Shown here: one piece after another, positions 16,636 to 27,681 of the stretch
Layout: each line of letters opens with the position of its first letter
Numbering within the stretch: the stretch's first letter is position 1
Assembly: GCA_030536655.1 (NCBI GenBank)
Contig: JAUNPN010000011.1
Span: forward strand, 1-40,863
From: a bacterium
GTDB lineage: Bacteria; Bacillota; Clostridia; UBA1381
Direction: 5' to 3'
DNA length: 40,863 nt
The notes under the pieces: generated by a model
Databases searched by the model: none
Seen by the model: the letters and a program-made list of their open reading frames with translations, nothing else
Told to the model about the DNA's origin: nothing
Position numbers and translations under genes: made by a program

Positions 16636-16779
16636 CTTATCGCTCACTCCTTTAGTCTCGTCATTTTCCTCTGTAGGAATTAGTTCCATAATATTGCCAA
16701 TATCATAGTTCGGTATTTTACATATCTTTATAAGGACTTCCATACTTACGATTTCTCGAGAGAGTTTTGTAACGGAAGC

Positions 16780-16878
16780 TCAACTGATACCGGTCTCTAT
16801 CTGTAAGTTCTTTTCTTCACATCTTTGTCTATCAGTATTTTCCATAATTTTTGTAACCAACTTCCATAGCAGTCCCAT
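16780..16878 (-). CDS. Possible 32-codon leader ORF of the defence operon
   Basis: A short frame starts with MGLLWKLVTKIMENTD at 16878 (or at the internal ATG at 16845) and ends ITGIS-like at 16780, inside the leader between the operon promoter and the first gene. There is no strong ribosome site. It may be a regulatory upstream ORF or chance. Nothing in it is recognised. Confidence 0.2.
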   Translation of the reverse strand: MGLLWKLVTKIMENTDRQRCEEKNLQIETGIS

Positions 16879-16922
16879 TGTCTTCGTTAGTAGGTTACTT
16901 CCAATAATATTTACACGAACAT

Positions 16923-16951
16923 ATTTTATCATAATCGCGACAAAAATACAA
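16923..16951 (-). promoter_or_regulatory. Promoter of the six-gene defence operon
   Basis: On the minus strand, TTGTAT (16946-16951) is followed after exactly 17 bases by TAAAAT (16923-16928). Transcription would begin near 16916, leaving a leader of about 280 bases before the preferred first start codon at 16635. No other comparably good promoter was seen inside the operon. Confidence 0.65.
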
Positions 16952-17089
16952 GGTTATTCTTCATGTTCACTCAAATTATTTGCTCGGATTTACCTCTCAT
17001 TTTCATGAAAATCGTATAAATTTAAACCGAGAAAATCTCCCCTTAAGGAAAATGTGCCTTACAAATATATTTTTAGACAATGAATGCAA

Positions 17090-18721
17090 TTATACCATAT
17101 GAAAGTGTTTCAATGCTTCCATAATCGCCGCTTCTTTCTCTGGAGAGCATTGCGGCTGCTTCGCGTCCTCCGATTTCGGCTTATTATAATTTTCCCGTTC
17201 AATTATCCCACACTTGCGTTTAATCTGCGCAATATAAAGACTGCTGACTTTTAATCCGTTGTGTTTCAACACATAATCCTTAATCTGCTCATATGTTGCC
17301 TGACCTCGTTTATCCTGCACTAATTCTTCCACGTCCACATCAATATTGATATGCACCTGACTTGTTCTCAGAACTAACTGACATACCGTCTCCACATGGC
17401 AGGTATCCGGGAACATATCACAGCCGGCGGTTCTTGTTATCTTATATCCACCGCTGCACAGCATTTTTGTATCTCTTGCGAGCGTTGCCGGGTTACATGA
17501 TACATACACAATTCGTTCCGGCGCCGCCGCAAGCACCGCTTCCAGCATTTTCGTGTCCGAACCTTTTCGCGGAGGATCAAGAATCACCACGTTCGGACGT
17601 TCACCGTGCTTTATCAGCTTCGGCACTATATCCTCCGCGTTTGCCGCATAAAATTCTGCATTTTCTATTCCGTTTGCTGCCGCATTATCCCGAGCGTCCT
17701 CAATCGCTTTTTCCACTGCTTCGACTCCGGTTACACGCTTAGCCCGCTTTGCGGCGAGAAGCGAGATCGTACCTATTCCACAGTAAATATCCATTACCGT
17801 ATCCGTTTCATCCAAATCGGCATACTCCATTGCTTTGCCGTAAAGCTGCTCTGTCATCACAGGGTTTACCTGAAAAAAGCTGTTAGGTGAAATTTTAAAG
17901 CTTATTCCGCTTATTTCGTCCTCAATATAATCCGCTCCGTACAGAGTTATATTCTTTGTTCCAAGACCATGACTGCGCTTTGCGGTATTTACGTTCAATA
18001 TGATGCTCTGCAGCTCCGGCACTGCCATCCTAAGCTTCTCGACAAGCAGTTCCGGCTTTGGCAGACGGTTTCCGTTTACCGACAGCACAGCCATCATATT
18101 TCCGCTTACGCGAGACACTCTTGTAAACAGCATTCTCACTGCACCCTTGTGCGTGCGCTCATCATAAGGCTTAAGCCCTGCTTCCTCCATATATCCCGTA
18201 ACTGCGGCGATTATTTTGTTGTTTCTTACGTCACCCGTCAGACAGTCACCGAGCGGAATAACCCTATGTGTTTTCGGTGCGTAAAAGCCAAAGACCGTTT
18301 TTCCGTCCTGCTCAGCTGCATGGAATACCATTTTGTTCCTGTATCTCTCAGGCTTATCCATTCCGAGCATTTCATTAATCTTAAAATCCCGGAAACCGCC
18401 TATACGCCTCATCGCATTTTCGATTACCGCCTTCTTTGCCGCAAGCTGCGCTTCATAGCTCATATGCATCAGCGCACAGCCTCCGCATACAAAAAAAAGG
18501 GGGCATTTAGGCTCGATGCGCATAGGCGACGCTTCGAGAAGCTCAGCCGCTTCAGCTGCGGCATAGCTCTTCCTTACCGTCGTTACGCGCACACGTACTC
18601 TGTCCCCGGCAGCGGTAAACGGAACAAAAACAGCCATTGAACCAATATGACCAATGCCGTTTCCGTCCGATGAAACGCTCTCTATTGTAAGCTCGTACTC
18701 GTTTCCCGCTTCTATTTTCAT
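17090..18721 (-). CDS. rlmD: 23S rRNA (uracil-5-)-methyltransferase, RlmD/RlmCD type, with C-terminal extension
   Basis: This 543-residue SAM-dependent enzyme methylates uridine C5 in 23S rRNA. It has an N-terminal TRAM domain (about 1-60), an iron-sulfur cluster site CPLFFVCGGC (C73, C79, C82, with C160 as fourth ligand), the SAM motif DIYCGIGT, ILDPPRKGS and the catalytic SCNPATLARD. Residues about 456-543 are an added domain (TYEQIKDYVLKHNGLKVSSL, then PQCSPEKEAAIMEALKHF) that I associate with Clostridia members of this family; its role is unknown. The target uridine cannot be inferred, so the symbol is provisional. The gene follows the GH43 gene by 15 bases and is probably co-transcribed with it. 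The start has TTGAGG about 8 bases upstream. Confidence 0.9.
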   Translation of the reverse strand: MKIEAGNEYELTIESVSSDGNGIGHIGSMAVFVPFTAAGDRVRVRVTTVRKSYAAAEAAELLEASPMRIEPKCPLFFVCGGCALMHMSYEAQLAAKKAVIENAMRRIGGFRDFKINEMLGMDKPERYRNKMVFHAAEQDGKTVFGFYAPKTHRVIPLGDCLTGDVRNNKIIAAVTGYMEEAGLKPYDERTHKGAVRMLFTRVSRVSGNMMAVLSVNGNRLPKPELLVEKLRMAVPELQSIILNVNTAKRSHGLGTKNITLYGADYIEDEISGISFKISPNSFFQVNPVMTEQLYGKAMEYADLDETDTVMDIYCGIGTISLLAAKRAKRVTGVEAVEKAIEDARDNAAANGIENAEFYAANAEDIVPKLIKHGERPNVVILDPPRKGSDTKMLEAVLAAAPERIVYVSCNPATLARDTKMLCSGGYKITRTAGCDMFPDTCHVETVCQLVLRTSQVHINIDVDVEELVQDKRGQATYEQIKDYVLKHNGLKVSSLYIAQIKRKCGIIERENYNKPKSEDAKQPQCSPEKEAAIMEALKHFHMV

Positions 18722-18736
18722 ATATCTATCCTCAAA

Positions 18737-19681
18737 TTATCTTTCGCCCTCAGGCTCGCCGAATACCGGCAGACCGTTTTCATCATACTCAAATATCTGT
18801 GCCCTTGCATGACGGTTCGGATCGTATAACGGGTCTCCGTCAATTTCCTTATAGCTTCTGCAATGGTAGATTAAAACGTCTCTGCCGTTCTCTGTTGTAA
18901 AGCAATTGTGTCCCGGTCCGAACATTTCCTGTCCCGCACTGCTCTTGAATACCGGGTGGCTGATTTTATGCCAGCTTTTTGCATCAAGCCAGTCTGAATC
19001 CTTATAAGCCCAGAGCATTCCCATGCAATAACGCCAGCCCGTATCCGATGCGGAAAATGTCATTATTACTTTGTCGCCGTGCATGAGAACTGCCGGCCCT
19101 TCGTTTACTGCAAAACCCTGCTTTTCCCATAAGTATTCCGGCTTTGTAATCATAACGGCATTACTGTCAAGAGTCCATGGATTTTTCATCCTTGCCACAT
19201 AAATACATGAACCTATCTCCTCATTCGGCTTCTGCGCCCAGAATACATACTGCATGCCGTTGTGTACAACACTCGTCATATCAAGCGAAAAGCTGTCCTC
19301 CGGAAGAATTATTCTTCCCTTCTCAGTCCATGCTCCGGTAATCGGATCCTCGTCCGTGCATTCAAGCACATACGGACGTATATTCCACTTATCATCCTTC
19401 GGAGCCGACGTAAAGTATATATACCACTTTTCGTTAATCCTGTGAAGCTCCGGAGCCCAGATATGCTCGCTCATTTCACCCTCTTTGTGCGCTCTCCAGA
19501 TAACTGTGCGGGGTGCGTCGCGGAGACTGTCAAGCGTATCGGCACATCTTAACTCAATGCAGTCATACTGAGGAACAGAACCTGTAAAATAATACTTTCC
19601 GTTATGATTATATACCCACGGATCCGCGCGTCTTAACACGAGCGGATTGCGGAAATTTGTTTCATCACTATACATATTCAT
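18737..19681 (-). CDS. Glycoside hydrolase family 43 enzyme (arabinosidase/xylosidase type), cytoplasmic
   Basis: GH43 enzymes remove arabinose, xylose or galactose from plant polysaccharides. The five-bladed propeller pattern is clear, and the three acidic catalytic residues are visible in their contexts: RRADPWVY (about D20 from the chosen start), SFSLDMTS (about D134) and VNEGPAVL (about E194). HIWAPELH is also typical. There is no signal peptide, so it probably acts on imported oligosaccharides. I chose the ATG at 19681 because AAAAGGA precedes it by 7 bases, and the upstream ATG at 19717 falls in the -10 region of the likely promoter. The product has 314 residues. Together with the PL11 lyase at 34 kb it suggests pectin side-chain use. 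Confidence 0.87.
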   Translation of the reverse strand: MNMYSDETNFRNPLVLRRADPWVYNHNGKYYFTGSVPQYDCIELRCADTLDSLRDAPRTVIWRAHKEGEMSEHIWAPELHRINEKWYIYFTSAPKDDKWNIRPYVLECTDEDPITGAWTEKGRIILPEDSFSLDMTSVVHNGMQYVFWAQKPNEEIGSCIYVARMKNPWTLDSNAVMITKPEYLWEKQGFAVNEGPAVLMHGDKVIMTFSASDTGWRYCMGMLWAYKDSDWLDAKSWHKISHPVFKSSAGQEMFGPGHNCFTTENGRDVLIYHCRSYKEIDGDPLYDPNRHARAQIFEYDENGLPVFGEPEGER

Positions 19682-19717
19682 AATACATTCCTTTTCCCTA
19701 TAAAGATATTCTTTCAT

Positions 19718-19745
19718 ATTCTATCACGAAATTTAATCATTGTAA
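19718..19745 (-). promoter_or_regulatory. Promoter of the GH43-rlmD operon
   Basis: On the minus strand TTACAA (19740-19745) and TAGAAT (19718-19723) are separated by 16 bases. Transcription would start about 30 bases before the GH43 start at 19681, which supports that start. Confidence 0.5.
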
Positions 19746-19855
19746 ATGGTTTTCATAACAAAAATATCATTTTGTAATATTATTAAAAAATGAAGTCGTT
19801 CACAAGCCAAAATACTGTTAAAAATGCGAAAATCCCAATCTGTAAAAAGTATCTA

Positions 19856-19884
19856 TTGACATTTTCCTTTAATTCTGTTAAAAT
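19856..19884 (+). promoter_or_regulatory. Promoter of ilvBN
   Basis: TTGACA (19856-19861) and TAAAAT (19879-19884) are separated by 17 bases, a near-consensus housekeeping promoter. Transcription should begin near 19891, leaving a leader of about 43 bases. That is too short for a T-box or peptide attenuator. Confidence 0.85.
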
Positions 19885-19933
19885 ATAATAGTATATTAGT
19901 AAATCAAGATAATTATATAAGGGGGAATCACAC

Positions 19934-21607
19934 TTGAAAATGACCGGCGCCGAAATGGCAGTCAGAACACTGGAAAAGAACGGTGTAAGCGTAATCTTCG
20001 GTTATCCGGGTGCGTCAAACGCTCCGTTTATCGACAAGCTTTCATTTTCATCGATACAGCATTGCCTCACCCGTAACGAGCAGGGAGCGGCACACATGGC
20101 GTCCGGCTATTCAAAGGCGACAGGCCGTGTAGGCGTATGCACCGCAACCTCCGGTCCGGGAGCGACAAATCTTATCACAGGTATCGCAACCGCTTACATG
20201 GATTCGGTTCCGATGGTTGCGATAACGGGTCAGGTTTCCACAAACCTTGTCGGTAAGGATGCGTTTCAGGAGGTTGATATTACGGGAGCTACTCTGCCGT
20301 TCACAAAGTACAGCTATCTCGTAAAGGATGTTTCACAGATTCAACGGGTTATTGATGAAGCGTTCTACATTGCTTCAACAGGCAGACCGGGTCCGGTTCT
20401 TATTGATATTCCGGTTGATGTTCAGCTTCAGGAATATAATTATCCCGAAAGAGATGTAAAGGCGGACGCAAGAGGCTATAAGCTTATCGGAAAAGCAAAC
20501 GAATCACAGCTCAGAAAAGTTGCGGAAGCACTCAAGGCTTCCAAAAAGCCTGTTATCCTCGCGGGCGGCGGTATTGTTGTTTCAGACGCGGTTGAGGATT
20601 TCAGACGTCTTATCAGAATGACGGATATTCCATCGGTACATACTCTCATGGGGCTCGGAGTGCTGCCGTCAGATTCCGAAAAGAATTTCGGAATGATTGG
20701 CTCTCACGGTGCAAAATGGGCGAATAAAATATTCAACAGTTCTGATCTTGTGATTGTTATGGGATCGCGTCTCGGCGACAGAACAATCGCAAATGCACAG
20801 GGACTTGAAGCAGCACAGAAGGTTATTCATATAGATATTGATCCGGCAGAAATCGGTAAAAATATTCAGCCGCTTATCCCGGTTGTCGGTGACATTAAGG
20901 ATGTTATCGCACAGCTTATCCCGCTACTCCGCGGATACAAGGCTGACAGCGCATGGGTCAAGGAGGCAAAGGATATACGTTCGAAATTTACGATGACAGC
21001 CGTTTCGGATGACAAGGGCGCAGTCAATCCGCGTTACTTCCTTGAAATGCTTTCAAAGAAAATCGGCTCGGAATGTATACTTACCACAGAGGTTGGTCAG
21101 AATCAGATTTGGTGTGCGCAGCATTTCACCGTTAAGGAGCCGCGCCGTTTCCTCACAAGCGGCGGCTTCGGCACAATGGGATACGGACTTCCGGCAGCAA
21201 TCGGCGCGTCAAAGGCAGTTAAAGACGGAGTTGCTCCGAAGCTCCCGGTTATTGCGGTGGCGGGTGACGGCTCATTCCAAATGGATCTTCCTGAGCTTGG
21301 CACAATGTGCCAGCATGGAACACCGGTTAAAATTATCATTTTTAAGAATGATCGTCTAGGCATGGTTCATGAGCTGCAGCATAACCTTTATAAGTCAAAT
21401 TATCAGGCAGTACATATTGACGGAAGTCCGAACTTTAATATACTTGCGGACGCATACGGCGTCAGAAACGGACATGCCTGCAAAAACAGTGAGGTTGACG
21501 CGGCAATTGATGAGATGATGGCTGACGACAAGGCATATATTCTTGTCGTTGAGGTTGACCCGTTCGAGCCTACGCTCGAAAAATTTGACGAAAGCAGAAA
21601 GGCTTGA
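19934..21607 (+). CDS. ilvB: Acetolactate synthase, catalytic subunit
   Basis: This enzyme condenses two pyruvate molecules (or pyruvate with 2-ketobutyrate) to acetohydroxy acids, the first common step of branched-chain amino acid synthesis. The three domains of thiamine diphosphate enzymes are present: the pyrimidine-binding part with the catalytic glutamate in RNEQGAAHMA (about E49), the central domain, and the cofactor motif GDGSFQMDLPEL at about 443-454. The length of 557 residues is typical. A TTG at 19934 is the likely start because GGGGGA lies 7 bases upstream; the ATG at 19940 is the alternative. ilvN follows after 16 bases. Its own promoter is strong. Confidence 0.96.
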   Translation: MKMTGAEMAVRTLEKNGVSVIFGYPGASNAPFIDKLSFSSIQHCLTRNEQGAAHMASGYSKATGRVGVCTATSGPGATNLITGIATAYMDSVPMVAITGQVSTNLVGKDAFQEVDITGATLPFTKYSYLVKDVSQIQRVIDEAFYIASTGRPGPVLIDIPVDVQLQEYNYPERDVKADARGYKLIGKANESQLRKVAEALKASKKPVILAGGGIVVSDAVEDFRRLIRMTDIPSVHTLMGLGVLPSDSEKNFGMIGSHGAKWANKIFNSSDLVIVMGSRLGDRTIANAQGLEAAQKVIHIDIDPAEIGKNIQPLIPVVGDIKDVIAQLIPLLRGYKADSAWVKEAKDIRSKFTMTAVSDDKGAVNPRYFLEMLSKKIGSECILTTEVGQNQIWCAQHFTVKEPRRFLTSGGFGTMGYGLPAAIGASKAVKDGVAPKLPVIAVAGDGSFQMDLPELGTMCQHGTPVKIIIFKNDRLGMVHELQHNLYKSNYQAVHIDGSPNFNILADAYGVRNGHACKNSEVDAAIDEMMADDKAYILVVEVDPFEPTLEKFDESRKA

Positions 21608-21623
21608 CACAGGAGGTTCAGTA

Positions 21624-22127
21624 ATGGAAGGAAATTATATTTTATCCGTACTGGTTGAAAACCATGCCGGTGTACTTTCAAGAGTTGTCGGACTTTTCAC
21701 CAGACGAGGCTATAATATCAACTCGCTTTCGGTTGGAACAACCCAGGACGAAAGCATATCTAGAATAACAATTGCGGTTAAGGGTGACGAGCAGATTATC
21801 GAGCAGATTTCAAAGCAGGTTTCAAAGATGGTTGAGGTTCTCAAGATCAAGGTTCTCAGAGAGGACGAGCTTGTATGCCGTGAGCTTGCTTTAATCAAGG
21901 TTAAGTCAACCCCTAAGACACGAGGCGAAATCATGGAAATAACATCCATATTCCGCTCCAACATAGTTGACGTTTCTCAAAATACTCTTACAATAGAGCT
22001 GAGCGGAAACAGAAAGAAGCTTAACGCGTTTCTGTCAATGGTGGAGCCGTACGGTATTGAAGAAATTTCACGTACGGGCGTTACAGCCATAGAAAGAGGC
22101 ACGAATACGTTAAAGCTTGACAAATAA
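21624..22127 (+). CDS. ilvN: Acetolactate synthase, regulatory subunit
   Basis: This small subunit activates the catalytic subunit and gives valine feedback control. The N-terminal ACT domain is plain (YILSVLVENHAGVLSRVVGL, then RRGYNINSLSVG), and the C-terminal ALS_ss domain follows (RELALIKVKSTPKTRGEIME). The length of 167 residues is normal. The ATG at 21624 has AGGAGG 8 bases upstream. The frame is open further upstream, but those residues lie inside ilvB and are not conserved. It is co-transcribed with ilvB. Confidence 0.96.
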   Translation: MEGNYILSVLVENHAGVLSRVVGLFTRRGYNINSLSVGTTQDESISRITIAVKGDEQIIEQISKQVSKMVEVLKIKVLREDELVCRELALIKVKSTPKTRGEIMEITSIFRSNIVDVSQNTLTIELSGNRKKLNAFLSMVEPYGIEEISRTGVTAIERGTNTLKLDK

Positions 22128-23244
<1,117 letters not shown>

Positions 23245-23269
23245 TTGCTGAATGGTTTCAGAAAATAAC

Positions 23270-23332
23270 AGCAGCAGTAAAACAAGGGAAAGGTTAGAAC
23301 CTTTCCCGAGCTTTTGCGGCTGCTGCTTTTTA
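23270..23332 (+). terminator. Terminator of the ilv operon
   Basis: A two-level stem: the outer arms AGCAGCAG (23270-23277) and CTGCTGCT (23320-23327) enclose a near-perfect inner hairpin GGGAAAGGT/ACCTTTCCC (23286-23307), and the whole is followed by TTTTTATT. The inner hairpin has no T-run of its own, so the outer stem is probably the terminating one. Confidence 0.8.
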
Positions 23333-23354
23333 TTACAAAAAGGGAGCCCGATAC

Positions 23355-24320
23355 ATGAGGATAGGAAACTTTGAAACAAAAAACAACATATTTCTTGCGC
23401 CGATGGCAGGCGTAACAGATTTGTCATTTCGCCGGATATGTGCGCGTTACGGCGCGGGCATGACCTACTCGGAAATGGTAAGCGCAAAGGGACTTTGGTA
23501 CAAGGACAAGAAAACAGCTTCGCTTATGCGGATTGCTCCCGACGAGCGTCCGACGGCAATCCAGATTTTCGGCTCCGAGCCTGATATAATGGCTGCTGTG
23601 ATTCCGCAGGTCATGGAATTTAATCCTGATATAATTGACGTCAATATGGGATGTCCCGCCCCGAAAATCGTAAATAACGGCGACGGGAGCGCACTCATGA
23701 AAAATCCCAAGCTGATGGGCAGGATTGTCCGTGCGGTATCAGATGTTTCGCCCGTTCCGGTCACGGTTAAATTCCGCAAGGGCTGGGACAGTGACAGCGT
23801 GAATGCGCTTGAATGCGCAAAGATTCTTGAAGCTAACGGCGCCTCGGCTGTTACCGTCCATGGACGAACGCGCCAACAGTTTTACAGCGGCAATGCGGAT
23901 TGGGAAATAATAAAAGAAATCAAGAAGGCGCTCTCAATACCGGTTATCGGAAACGGAGATATTTGGAGCGCTGAGGATGCCGGGGCAATGCTTGACTACA
24001 CCGGCTGTGACGCGGTAATGATTGCGCGCGGCGCGGAAGGCAATCCGTTCATCTTCCGGCAGACGCTTGAGCTTCTGGAAACCGGCACGGTAAGCTTTAG
24101 CCCTTCGCCTGCCGACAAGGCAAAACAGGCATTGGAGCATACGCGTATGCTTGTATCTGAAAAGGGGGAAAGCCGCGGAATAAAAGAAGCGAGAAAGCAC
24201 ATTGCATGGTATATCAAGGGTCTGAAGGGCGCCTCGGCTTTAAAAAGCAAAATTTTTACAATCAGCGAATTTGATATATTGGAACGGCTTTTAAATGACT
24301 ATGTTGAGCAATTACAATAA
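23355..24320 (+). CDS. dusB: tRNA-dihydrouridine synthase, DusB type
   Basis: This flavoenzyme reduces uridine to dihydrouridine in tRNA. The N-terminal TIM barrel starts IFLAPMAGVTDLSFRRI and contains the catalytic cysteine in DVNMGCPAPKI (C100), the FMN phosphate site VIGNGDIWS, and DAVMIARGAEGNPFIF. A C-terminal helical domain follows. The length of 321 residues is normal. The ATG at 23355 has AAGGGAG upstream. It lies 23 bases after the ilv terminator with no clear promoter of its own, so it may depend on read-through. Which uridine it modifies cannot be read from the sequence. Confidence 0.93.
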   Translation: MRIGNFETKNNIFLAPMAGVTDLSFRRICARYGAGMTYSEMVSAKGLWYKDKKTASLMRIAPDERPTAIQIFGSEPDIMAAVIPQVMEFNPDIIDVNMGCPAPKIVNNGDGSALMKNPKLMGRIVRAVSDVSPVPVTVKFRKGWDSDSVNALECAKILEANGASAVTVHGRTRQQFYSGNADWEIIKEIKKALSIPVIGNGDIWSAEDAGAMLDYTGCDAVMIARGAEGNPFIFRQTLELLETGTVSFSPSPADKAKQALEHTRMLVSEKGESRGIKEARKHIAWYIKGLKGASALKSKIFTISEFDILERLLNDYVEQLQ

Positions 24321-24344
24321 ATTTAATTTTATTTTTTAAATCAC

Positions 24345-25873
<1,529 letters not shown>

Positions 25874-25894
25874 TGAAAAATAAATAAAAACCTC

Positions 25895-25923
25895 TTGCAA
25901 ATCGGGACACATTGTAGTATAAT
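25895..25923 (+). promoter_or_regulatory. Promoter of the iron-type alcohol dehydrogenase gene
   Basis: TTGCAA (25895-25900) and TATAAT (25918-25923) with a 17-base spacer lie in the 80-base gap after guaB. The -10 is a perfect consensus. Confidence 0.75.
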
Positions 25924-25953
25924 AGAGGTAATAATATTATCAGGAGGCACATA

Positions 25954-27096
25954 ATGAAAAGCTTTGACATCCGCACAAAAATATATTTCGGCGAGAATTC
26001 ACTTGATCGTCTTGCCGATATTCCATATAAAAAAGCTCTTATAATAACAGATCCGTTCGTAGAAAAAAGCGGTATGCTGCTTATGATTACATCGCGTTTG
26101 CAGGAGGGCTTCACAGAATATCAGGTATTCAGCGATGTTGTACCGGATCCTCCGCTTGATAAGATTGCAAAGGGCGTTAAGGTTCTTCTTGAATATGATC
26201 CGGACGTGGTTATTGCAATCGGCGGCGGAAGTGCGATTGACTCTGCAAAGTCTATCCGCGAATTTTCAGCACGTTCATCTCAGAAGGAGATTGCGCTGAT
26301 TGCTATCCCGACAACGTCAGGAACCGGATCGGAGGTAACAAGCTTCGCGGTTGTTACCGATAAGGAAAACGATGTTAAATATCCGCTTGTTTCGGAGTCG
26401 ATGCTTCCGACAGAAGCAATTCTTGACGCGGCGCTTGTAAAAAGTGTTCCTGCCAATGTAACGGCAGACACGGGAATGGACGTTCTTACGCATGCTATCG
26501 AGGCATATGTAAGCATAAACAATAACGAATTCAGTGCCGCGCTTGCAGAAAAAGCGATTGAAATCTGTTCAGGTTTCCTGCTTCGTTCATATCTCGACAA
26601 CAATGATACGCACGCAAGGCAGAAAATGCACGTTGCATCATGCTTGGCGGGACTGGCATTTAACTCGGCGTCATTGGGACTGAATCATGGTATTGCTCAT
26701 GCGCTGGGCGCGAAATTCCATATTCCGCACGGACGCGCCAATGCTATGGTGCTTCCTCATGTAATTGAGTATAATTCGGACATTTCAAAGCATTCCAAGA
26801 GCAAGAAGGAGTACCCGAAATGCGTTGAGAAGTACTGCAATGTTGCAAAGCTGCTCGGAGTAAACAATTTCAATGAGATTACAACAATCCGCGCTTTGGT
26901 AGGCTGGATTCAGTTTATGATGAAAGAAATGAATATTCCGCTTTCAATCTCGCAGCTTGGTATTGACAAGAGTACATATATGAACGCTGTTGAGGGCATG
27001 GCTGAAAAAGCCATTGCGGACGGATGCACGGCGACAAATCCGAGAGTTCCGTCAAAAGCTGAGGTTTGCCTCATTCTCGAGCATATGTATGATTAA
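25954..27096 (+). CDS. Iron-containing alcohol dehydrogenase
   Basis: A group III NAD(P)-dependent alcohol dehydrogenase of 380 residues. The cofactor motif is AIGGGSAIDSAK and the substrate/metal region begins PTTSGTGSEVT. Metal ligands are visible in GMDVLTHAIEAY (Asp and His), LNHGIAHALG (His) and HIPHGRANA (His). Its sequence is of the type annotated 1-propanol dehydrogenase or PduQ/EutG-like, but no microcompartment genes are nearby, so the substrate is open; a role in disposing of excess reductant by making alcohols is likely in an anaerobe. It has its own promoter and a hairpin after it. The ATG has a good AGGAGG site. Confidence 0.93.
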   Translation: MKSFDIRTKIYFGENSLDRLADIPYKKALIITDPFVEKSGMLLMITSRLQEGFTEYQVFSDVVPDPPLDKIAKGVKVLLEYDPDVVIAIGGGSAIDSAKSIREFSARSSQKEIALIAIPTTSGTGSEVTSFAVVTDKENDVKYPLVSESMLPTEAILDAALVKSVPANVTADTGMDVLTHAIEAYVSINNNEFSAALAEKAIEICSGFLLRSYLDNNDTHARQKMHVASCLAGLAFNSASLGLNHGIAHALGAKFHIPHGRANAMVLPHVIEYNSDISKHSKSKKEYPKCVEKYCNVAKLLGVNNFNEITTIRALVGWIQFMMKEMNIPLSISQLGIDKSTYMNAVEGMAEKAIADGCTATNPRVPSKAEVCLILEHMYD

Positions 27097-27105
27097 AATA
27101 AACGA

Positions 27106-27133
27106 GGCTGCAGCTTTGCTGCAGCCTTGTTCT
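27106..27133 (+). terminator. Hairpin after the alcohol dehydrogenase gene
   Basis: A perfect 9-bp stem GGCTGCAGC/GCTGCAGCC (27106-27126) with a TTT loop, followed by the weak T-run TTGTTCT. It may be a leaky terminator, since the next gene starts 21 bases later without a visible promoter. Confidence 0.65.
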
Positions 27134-27147
27134 ACAAGAGGTGACAA

Positions 27148-27681
27148 ATGATGATTCATCTTATACGTCATTTTATGACGATTACAAAACACCGCCATAT
27201 GGTTATCCGCCATTGCTTCAAGGCGGGAATTCTGTGGCGCGGACTGATGCATGATTTATCCAAATACAGTCCGATTGAATTTTTTAACGGCGCAAGATAT
27301 TACCTCGGCACGAAAAGTCCTACAGTCGCAGAGCGTCTTGACAAAGGCTATTCCGATGCATGGCTGCATCACAAGGGCAGAAACAGGCATCATTTTGAGT
27401 ACTGGACAGATTACTCAAATTCAACAAAAAAGCAGGAGCCTGTTAAAATGCCGTTGAAATATGTAAAGGAAATGTTTTGCGACAGAGTTGCCGCCGGTAA
27501 AATCTATAACGGAAAAAATTATACAAACGATAATCCCATTGATTACTACAGAAAGGGCTGTGCCAAGACGTCAATGCATCCGGAAACGGCGGCGTTGCTT
27601 GAGAGCTGGCTCTTAATGCTTCAACAGGAGGGTGAAACAAAAACCTTCAAACACATACGTAATATGAAAGGCGATTATTGA
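27148..27681 (+). CDS. DUF5662 family protein
   Basis: A 177-residue protein of unknown function. It is rich in histidine, with the pattern RHFMTITKHRHMVIRHCF, then LMHDLSKYSPIEF and WLHHKGRNRHHFEYW, recognised as the DUF5662 family. The HDLSKYS segment resembles the HD motif of metal-dependent phosphohydrolases, so a metal-dependent hydrolase is a fair guess, not a demonstration. AAGAGGTG precedes the ATG. Its stop overlaps the possible TTG start of the cardiolipin synthase gene, so the two are translationally linked. Confidence 0.75.
   Translation: MMIHLIRHFMTITKHRHMVIRHCFKAGILWRGLMHDLSKYSPIEFFNGARYYLGTKSPTVAERLDKGYSDAWLHHKGRNRHHFEYWTDYSNSTKKQEPVKMPLKYVKEMFCDRVAAGKIYNGKNYTNDNPIDYYRKGCAKTSMHPETAALLESWLLMLQQEGETKTFKHIRNMKGDY

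Larger units (their letters stand above)
16744..17089. other. AT-rich junction between the accessory region and the chromosome
   Basis: This interval separates the defence operon from the rlmD-like gene. It holds the operon promoter and leader on one side. On the other it holds the 3' flank of the methyltransferase gene, with weak dyads such as AAGG/CCTT near 17044-17057 but no clear terminator. If the accessory region is a single inserted element, its right end should lie here, immediately 3' of the chromosomal gene. I could not identify a terminal or attachment repeat shared with the left side. Confidence 0.4.

Noticed and set aside
19885-19933. T-box or leader-peptide attenuator before ilvB
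   Set aside because: The predicted leader is only about 43 bases, with no specifier loop, antiterminator or terminator.
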